DNA from: Bacteroidales bacterium
GTDB lineage: Bacteria > Bacteroidota > Bacteroidia > Bacteroidales > UBA1715
Direction: 5' to 3'
Assembly (NCBI GenBank): GCA_012519815.1
Contig: JAAYPM010000013.1
Coordinates: 1 to 34,480, forward strand
DNA: 34,480 bases
The position numbers and the translations under genes were made by a program. Shown piece after piece: positions 28,649-34,480 of this stretch. The notes beneath the pieces were generated by a model, which ran no database searches, was not told the origin of the DNA, and saw nothing but the letters and a program-made list of their open reading frames with translations. The first letter of the stretch is position 1. Each line of letters begins with the position of its first letter.

Positions 28649-29428
28649 ATGAAACGAACTACGCTGATTTTTATAAGTTTTGTTCTTCTTTGCTCTTTTT
28701 CGTTAAAGCAAGATGCAAAAAATACACTTCCTAATAATGCATATGTTGTTGGTGAAGAGCTTGATTTTTTATTGTATTATGGAATTATGGACGGTGGGAA
28801 GGCTAAAATTTCGTTGCGAGAATTTCCTTCAAATGATGGCAGAATTATTTATCATGCAAAAGCAGAAGCTCACACAATTGGACTTACACGTTTGTTTATA
28901 GCAATTAATGATATTTATGAAAGTTATTTTGATGAAGCTGATTGTAAGCCAATTAAAGCTATTCGCAATATAAAAGAAAATAAATATCGTTTTTATAATG
29001 AAGTATTATTTGACCACGAAACAAATCGAATTAAAAGTCAACGATCGGGAATACAAACCGTACCTGAAAATATATATGATATTATTTCAAGTTTATATTA
29101 TGTACGCCGTATAGGATTTAAAAATATTAACATCAATGATACTATTTCTGTTATAACCTACTTTGCCGATGAGGTTTTTCCGTATCAAATTGTGTATAAA
29201 GGGAAAGAACAAATAACTACAAAACTAGGCACATTTAACGCCCTCAAATTTCAACCAGTTGTAGAGGTAGGTAGGGTTTTTAAAAATCCCGATGATATGA
29301 ATTTTTGGTTGAGTGATGATGTAGGACATGTTCCGCTTCGTGTGGAATTTGACATGCTTATAGGTTCTTTAAAATGCGATTTAGTAGCTCACAAAGGCTT
29401 AAAACACACTCTTGTTGCAATAAAATAA
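28649..29428 (+). CDS. DUF3108-like secreted/periplasmic protein
   Basis: Signal-like MKRTTLIFISFVLLCSFSLKQ; VGEELDFLLYYGIMDGGKAKISL and FWLSDDVGHVPLRVEFDMLIGSLKCDL typical of DUF3108. Start trimmed from 28445. Confidence 0.8.
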   Translation: MKRTTLIFISFVLLCSFSLKQDAKNTLPNNAYVVGEELDFLLYYGIMDGGKAKISLREFPSNDGRIIYHAKAEAHTIGLTRLFIAINDIYESYFDEADCKPIKAIRNIKENKYRFYNEVLFDHETNRIKSQRSGIQTVPENIYDIISSLYYVRRIGFKNININDTISVITYFADEVFPYQIVYKGKEQITTKLGTFNALKFQPVVEVGRVFKNPDDMNFWLSDDVGHVPLRVEFDMLIGSLKCDLVAHKGLKHTLVAIK

Positions 29429-29505
29429 ATAAGGTTTACTAAATTTCCGATAGTAATATATGGTTGCAAATACTTTTTTTCTATTTTTGTAAAAAAAATT
29501 ATTAT

Positions 29506-30075
29506 ATGGCAACAACAGCAGATTTTAGAAATGGGTTATGTATTGAATACAATAATGATTTATATACAATAACTCAATTTCAACATGTAAAACCAGGCAA
29601 AGGTGCGGCTTTTGTTCGCACAAAATTAAAAAACATTAAAACAGGTAAAGTTTTAGATAACACGTTCACAGCCGGTGTAAAAATTAATATCGCACGTATC
29701 GAACGTCGTCCACATCAATATTTGTACAATGATGATATGGGATATAACTTTATGAATAGCGAAACGTTTGATCAGGTGTCTATTACAAAAGATCTAATTA
29801 GTTGTCCCGAGTTATTAAAAGAAGGGCAAGAAGTTGAAATTACAGTACACGCCGACACCGAAACTATATTATACGCAGAACTTCCTACTACGGTGGTAAT
29901 GGAAGTTATTTATACAGAACCCGGACTTAAAGGAGATACCTCAAGTTCAACGGCTCTTAAACCAGCAACAGTTGAAACAAATGCCGAAATTATGGTACCG
30001 CTGTTTGTAAATCAAGGAGATAAAATCAGAATAAACACACTCGAAAAATCTTATGTAGAACGCGTGAAAGAATAG
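29506..30075 (+). CDS. efp: Elongation factor P
   Basis: MATTADFRNGLCIEYNNDLYTITQFQHVKPGKGAAFVRTKLKNIKTGKVLDNTFTAG; start at ATG 29506. Confidence 0.97.
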   Translation: MATTADFRNGLCIEYNNDLYTITQFQHVKPGKGAAFVRTKLKNIKTGKVLDNTFTAGVKINIARIERRPHQYLYNDDMGYNFMNSETFDQVSITKDLISCPELLKEGQEVEITVHADTETILYAELPTTVVMEVIYTEPGLKGDTSSSTALKPATVETNAEIMVPLFVNQGDKIRINTLEKSYVERVKE

Positions 30076-30148
30076 TGTAGTTGCACTATTGTATTTACTT
30101 TGCATAAAGTAATAATCTTTTAAAAAGTGAGTAATAAAAAATGATTCT

Positions 30149-30189
30149 AAAAAAATCCTTGTGTTTACTTTAAATACAAGGATTTTTTT
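30149..30189. terminator. Bidirectional rho-independent terminator-like hairpin after efp
   Basis: AAAAAAATCCTTGT (30149-30162) / ACAAGGATTTTTTT (30176-30189), perfect 14-bp stem, loop GTTTACTTTAAAT. Confidence 0.85.
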
Positions 30190-30214
30190 ATTAGATTTAT
30201 GAAATTTTATTCGA

Positions 30215-31453
30215 ATGATTTCAGATAACGCTTCTTTACGAAAATTGAATCTTTCAAATTTTAAGTTAAATTCTTTGCTTGAAATAACGCAATTAATTAA
30301 CGAGAATGTATCTACAGAAAAGCTTTTAGGTAAATACGAAACAATTTTACGGCAAAAATTAAATATAGAAAAGATTTTTGTTCTTGTAAAAAATGTTGAA
30401 TGGCATTGTGTTTTGCGAGCTGGTGTACCAGAAGAATACGGAACCAATCCGCAAGAAATTGCTGAAATGTTTTTTACCTCTTTTACTGAAATTACTGGTA
30501 TATCATTTAAAACAGAATATCCCTTTGATTTATTTGATGTCATTATTCCTGTGTTTCATAAAGAAACAGCTGTTGCATACGTGTTAATAGGTGATATTGA
30601 TGAAGAAAAACAAGGCTTAAGTCCTATTATTAAACATCTTAAATTTATTCAAACTATTACTAACATTATTGTTGTAGCTATTGAAAACAAACGATTACAG
30701 ATAGAATCTCTCGAAAAAGAAGCACTACGAAAAGAACTCGAAGTTGCCTCACAAATGCAAGCAATGCTCATTCCTTCTGCCGAAAATTTACCCAAAAACC
30801 CATATTTACATATTGCCACATATTATAGACCGCACTCTCAGGTGGGCGGCGACTATTATGATTTTCTGCTGTTAAATGAATCTGAATTTGGTTTTTGTGT
30901 GGCTGATGTTTCTGGAAAAGGTGTCTCGGCAGCTATTCTCATGTCAAATTTTCAAGCAAATTTACGTGCTTTATTTAAAAGTAACATTTCATTAATTGAC
31001 CTTGTGAAAGAACTCAATGACCTTGTAAACACAAGTGCTCATGGCGAAAAATTTATTACTTTTTTTATTGGAAAATATAATACTCAAAATAAAACCTTAC
31101 AATATATTAATGCTGGACACAATCCTCCCCTACTACTTGATAACACAGAAAAAACAATGGTGTACCTTACAACTGGCTGCGTTGGCTTAGGTATGTTTGA
31201 TAAAATTCCATCTATACAGCTTGGCTCTTTAAAAGTAAGTAGTGGCGACAAACTTGTTTGTTATACCGATGGACTTATTGAAGCTGAAAATGAAAATGCT
31301 ACAGAATTTGGCACAATCCCTCTCGAAGGAGCACTTTCTATAGATGGAGATATTGACGATTCTCTACATTATATACACGAAACTCTTCATGAATTTCTTA
31401 AAGGAAACGCCTTAGGTGATGATGTTGCAATTATTGGAATAGATTTTTTATAA
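30215..31453 (+). CDS. GAF-like + SpoIIE/PP2C-type serine phosphatase (RsbU-like)
   Basis: ELEVASQMQAMLIPS, SQVGGDYYDFLLL, FGFCVADVSGKGVSAAILMSN, YINAGHNPPLLL, DKLVCYTDGLIEAEN, LGDDVAIIGI. Confidence 0.93.
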   Translation: MISDNASLRKLNLSNFKLNSLLEITQLINENVSTEKLLGKYETILRQKLNIEKIFVLVKNVEWHCVLRAGVPEEYGTNPQEIAEMFFTSFTEITGISFKTEYPFDLFDVIIPVFHKETAVAYVLIGDIDEEKQGLSPIIKHLKFIQTITNIIVVAIENKRLQIESLEKEALRKELEVASQMQAMLIPSAENLPKNPYLHIATYYRPHSQVGGDYYDFLLLNESEFGFCVADVSGKGVSAAILMSNFQANLRALFKSNISLIDLVKELNDLVNTSAHGEKFITFFIGKYNTQNKTLQYINAGHNPPLLLDNTEKTMVYLTTGCVGLGMFDKIPSIQLGSLKVSSGDKLVCYTDGLIEAENENATEFGTIPLEGALSIDGDIDDSLHYIHETLHEFLKGNALGDDVAIIGIDFL

Positions 31454-33262
31454 GGTTTTTGAAACGTGAACCTCAATTTTTACATATCGTTGTTCTGCAT
31501 TTTGTTTCGCTTGTAACGCTATATTATCTTTACTTGAATATGAGAGTAAATGCGGTAATTTTTTTATAATAATGTGTTCTGGAGCAATTCCTAAACAATT
31601 CGCAAATTCAGTATCAAAATACTGAGAAACTACAAAAAGTCTGTTTTCTGCAATTATTTGATTCGCCTCAATACTCCCCGTACTACTGGTAGATGCTTGT
31701 AACGAAATAGTAAGAGACGAAATATTTTGATATTGTGATACTGTTTCACATAATTCTATAAAATTATTAAATTGAGATTCGGCATGTCTGAAAAATTCAT
31801 GTATTTTATTTGTGCACACTTGTTTTTCAATAAAATTTAATTGACTGCATTGTGCCGAAATAAGAGAGTTCTGTGTCAACATATAATTATTAAATAATGA
31901 AGTTATCGAACTTTCTTCGGTAATTATTTGCGGACTATTATCATCAAAAAACACATAAAAAGTATATGTAGTATCTTGTATTATAGATGTTTTTTGAGCA
32001 ATACTTTCTAAACTATCTGTAATCTGAGATTTTTGCGGAATTATATAAGGATACCAGTATATAGTATTATAGTAATATGTTGCATTTTCATATGATTTTG
32101 ACTTTCTGTTTGAAACAACATATGCTGTGGAATTAATGATTTTATAATAATATTCATTATATGAACTATTTACATGCTCACCCATGTTTTTCACTTCTTC
32201 CCATTGATTTTCTGTACGTTGTGCATAAAACACATCAAATCCTCCAAACGAATCATGCCAATTTGAACTAAAATATAAGCGAGATTGTGTGTTTTCATAA
32301 AATGGACAAATTTCATCACCTTGAGTGTTAATGTGTGCTCCAGCATTTTTTGCTGGCATAAAAGAATTATTTACACGCTCACTTATCCATATATCCATAC
32401 CACCATATCCTCCCGGACGATTAGAACTAAACAATATGTATTCTGAAGAATCTATCTTTATTTTTTGAAAGTGAATATTTTTGTATTCAGAAGGAAAAAC
32501 ATCAGAAACATAGGGTTTAAAAGTACCAGATGTAAGCGAATCTGCACAAATATAATAAACAGAACTCTGTGTGCAACTACTGTCTCTACATTGAATATTC
32601 ACTAAAATCGTGTCGCCTATATCACAAAAATCACTTATATGATATGTAGTATATGGAAAAAATTCTTTCATAGTTTTATTTACAGTATCATATGTGTAAA
32701 AATTAGCTCTGCCTTTGAGCGAATCACCTATAGAATAAATTCCATTATATAAAAAAGTATTATTATATGAATAAATGCCGTACGATTGCATTAAATGTGG
32801 AGAATCTACATATTGTAAATGGTTTTGTGAGTTACTATGAGTTTTTGATTTTTTAGATAATAATTCATGCTTTGTTTTATTATTCATATAGGTGTTTTTT
32901 GAATGTGACACAGAAAACATAGAATAATTTCGTCGTGCGGCTTTATAATTTCCAAATAATGTTTGAATTTCGGCAAGATAAAAATAAGCTTCAGGATATA
33001 TAGTATGGTGTTTTGCAATAAGTTCAGTAAAAATCTGTTCAGCATCTAAATACTGAAGATTATGAAAATATGCAATTCCTAATTGTAATAAAACATGTGG
33101 AATGTTTTCTTCTATTTTAAGAATATCATTATAGCATTCTATTGCCAAACTGTAATCACCGTGCAAAACAGCTTGTTCTGCTTCACTATACAGTTTTTTT
33201 AAATTTTGTGCTTCTACACATAATGAAACAAGAACTAAAACAAAAAACAATATCCGCTTCAT
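31448..33262 (-). CDS. TPR + PD40 (WD40-like beta-propeller) protein with divergent OmpA-like C-terminus
   Basis: Signal peptide; TPR ALQLGIAYFHNLQYLDAEQIF; PD40 units FSSNRPGGYGGMDIWISER and YFSSNWHDSFGGFDVFYAQR; C-terminal AENRLFVVSQYF...LQAKQNAEQRYVKIEV resembles OmpA family ends. Confidence 0.82.
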   Translation of the reverse strand: MKRILFFVLVLVSLCVEAQNLKKLYSEAEQAVLHGDYSLAIECYNDILKIEENIPHVLLQLGIAYFHNLQYLDAEQIFTELIAKHHTIYPEAYFYLAEIQTLFGNYKAARRNYSMFSVSHSKNTYMNNKTKHELLSKKSKTHSNSQNHLQYVDSPHLMQSYGIYSYNNTFLYNGIYSIGDSLKGRANFYTYDTVNKTMKEFFPYTTYHISDFCDIGDTILVNIQCRDSSCTQSSVYYICADSLTSGTFKPYVSDVFPSEYKNIHFQKIKIDSSEYILFSSNRPGGYGGMDIWISERVNNSFMPAKNAGAHINTQGDEICPFYENTQSRLYFSSNWHDSFGGFDVFYAQRTENQWEEVKNMGEHVNSSYNEYYYKIINSTAYVVSNRKSKSYENATYYYNTIYWYPYIIPQKSQITDSLESIAQKTSIIQDTTYTFYVFFDDNSPQIITEESSITSLFNNYMLTQNSLISAQCSQLNFIEKQVCTNKIHEFFRHAESQFNNFIELCETVSQYQNISSLTISLQASTSSTGSIEANQIIAENRLFVVSQYFDTEFANCLGIAPEHIIIKKLPHLLSYSSKDNIALQAKQNAEQRYVKIEVHVSKTL

Positions 33263-33975
33263 TATTCAATGTTTTTTTGAATATACAAATCAAAATTATC
33301 AATATCTATACACACAAGATTTCCTCGTTGTTTGCTATTACTTTTATATACACACCCATTATCAATATTTATTATAGGAGAACCAGATAAAATAGAGCGT
33401 TTTATTTTTTCAATAGAAATAGGAGTATGCCCATGAATAACTTTTATTGAATCAGGAACTAATTCTGTATATATGCACGAACGTTGATTAAGCATAGCAT
33501 ACGTATTTTCAAAAATGTGAGTTGATGAAAAATCAAATCCTGCATGTGACAACAATATATTTTCTAAAGATATATAATATGGTAAATTAAAAAAAAACTG
33601 CTTATATATATGTTTTATGTGTATTGTATTTTTATCTTCAAATAGCCACAACATTTTCATCTTTTTACAAAGAGTATAAAAACTGTTAATATCATTTTTT
33701 TCAAATTCTGAAATAATAAATTGCTCATGATTCCCTCGAATAGGAATCACTGAATATCCATCATTTTGTAAAGATAAAATTGTTTTAATAGTTTTTTTAG
33801 AGCGTTTACCTCGACTTATCATATCGCCTAAAATATAGAGCGTATCATTATGAGTAAATGCTATTTTTTCAAGTAGTGCTATAAATGTATGAGCACACCC
33901 ATGAATATCACTTATAGCGAATCGCTTTCCTGTATGATGTAAAATATGATTTATAGAATTCATTTTAACATACAA
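33262..33975 (-). CDS. ApaH-like/PPP-family metallophosphoesterase
   Basis: ISDIHGCAHTFIALL, ILGDMISRGKRSKKTI, IRGNHEQFI, SHAGFDF, VIHGHTPIS, INIDNGCVY. Confidence 0.9.
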   Translation of the reverse strand: MYVKMNSINHILHHTGKRFAISDIHGCAHTFIALLEKIAFTHNDTLYILGDMISRGKRSKKTIKTILSLQNDGYSVIPIRGNHEQFIISEFEKNDINSFYTLCKKMKMLWLFEDKNTIHIKHIYKQFFFNLPYYISLENILLSHAGFDFSSTHIFENTYAMLNQRSCIYTELVPDSIKVIHGHTPISIEKIKRSILSGSPIINIDNGCVYKSNSKQRGNLVCIDIDNFDLYIQKNIE

Positions 33976-34126
33976 TTAAAATAAAAATCAAAGAAACAAA
34001 AAAAGAATATACATAGTTCTAACATTTTTATTGTTTTTGTAATATATTGAAAAACTGATGATTTTGCAGTTTAAAACCAAGCAATAATTTTTTTTATAAA
34101 AAAAGCATTTTATTTTTTTATTTTTA

Positions 34127-34159
34127 TTTGGAATTTAGAAATAAACTTACTTATATTTG
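34127..34159 (+). promoter_or_regulatory. rRNA operon promoter: -33 TTTG (34127-34130) and -7 TATATTTG (34152-34159)
   Basis: Both elements fit the Bacteroidetes TTTG / TAnnTTTG consensus with 21-nt spacing; A/T-tract-rich DNA upstream; 16S follows about 210 nt downstream. Confidence 0.75.
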
Positions 34160-34369
34160 CAGCCCCAAAACAAACAATACTATTTGATTGTTTCAGGGAA
34201 GACTTCCGATAGGGAAGACTAAATACAGTTCTTTGAATATAAATTAAGGTAATCTCTTTAAAAATTAAAGAGAACCATGAAATGGGTTTAAACAAGCGTC
34301 TATTTTGAGTTATACTAATTCGTGTAGAAAGACATATATTCGATGTTTTTTTAAAACATCAAGATTTTT

Positions 34370-34480
34370 ACAACGAAGAGTTTGATCCTGGCTCAGGATG
34401 AACGCTAGCGGCAGGCTTAACACATGCAAGTTGCGGGGCAGCACGTCTTCGGATGGTGGCGACCGGCGCACGGGTGCGTA
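34370..34480 (+). rRNA. rrs: 16S ribosomal RNA, 5' part only (runs off the window)
   Basis: ACAACGAAGAGTTTGATCCTGGCTCAGGATGAACGCTAGCGGCAGGCTTAACACATGCAAGT is the universal 16S 5' end. Confidence 0.97.

Noticed and set aside
29947-30543. 198-aa minus-strand ORF spanning the efp terminator
   Set aside because: Antisense to efp and the SpoIIE gene and crosses a strong terminator hairpin; no domain.
34110-34295. 61-aa minus-strand ORF over the rRNA promoter and leader
   Set aside because: Coincides with rRNA regulatory DNA; no coding signal.
1-34480. CRISPR arrays, tRNAs, prophage, toxin-antitoxin or defence genes
   Set aside because: Looked for by eye; no spaced repeats, cloverleaf-like gene or recognisable proteins of these types found.

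Overview
AT-rich Bacteroidetes-type chromosomal window, mostly housekeeping and regulatory genes, with the start of a 16S rRNA gene at the right edge. From left to right: priA (5'-truncated), frr, tonB-like, radA, a lipocalin-like lipoprotein, rfaE2-like heptose adenylyltransferase, a YbhN/LPG-synthase-type membrane protein, panD, panC, a T9SS cargo protein, DJ-1/PfpI, a membrane protein, a DUF4286-like protein, a BadF/NAGK-type kinase, a PAS histidine kinase with a LuxR-type response regulator, a receiver-only protein, a stand-alone PASTA protein, a second T9SS cargo protein, a long RSH (RelA/SpoT), a TPR-SpoIIE phosphatase, a lipoprotein, rfaE1-like kinase, a sigma-54 activator without HTH, recO, a TetR regulator, a DUF3108-like protein, efp, a GAF-SpoIIE phosphatase, a TPR/PD40/OmpA-like protein, an ApaH-like phosphatase, then an rRNA promoter, leader and 16S start. 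I see no obvious phage, transposase, CRISPR array or defence island. The most unusual unexplained structure is an intergenic element at about 15731-15877. It has a perfect 12-bp inverted repeat interlocked with a second stem (pseudoknot topology), followed by a T-run on the plus strand and flanked by back-to-back promoter-like motifs. Other points of interest are an RSH with a degenerate hydrolase site, a sigma-54 activator lacking its DNA-binding domain, a hairpin over a T9SS-cargo start codon, and a structured rRNA leader. All family assignments are from motif recognition by eye; no database search was run.
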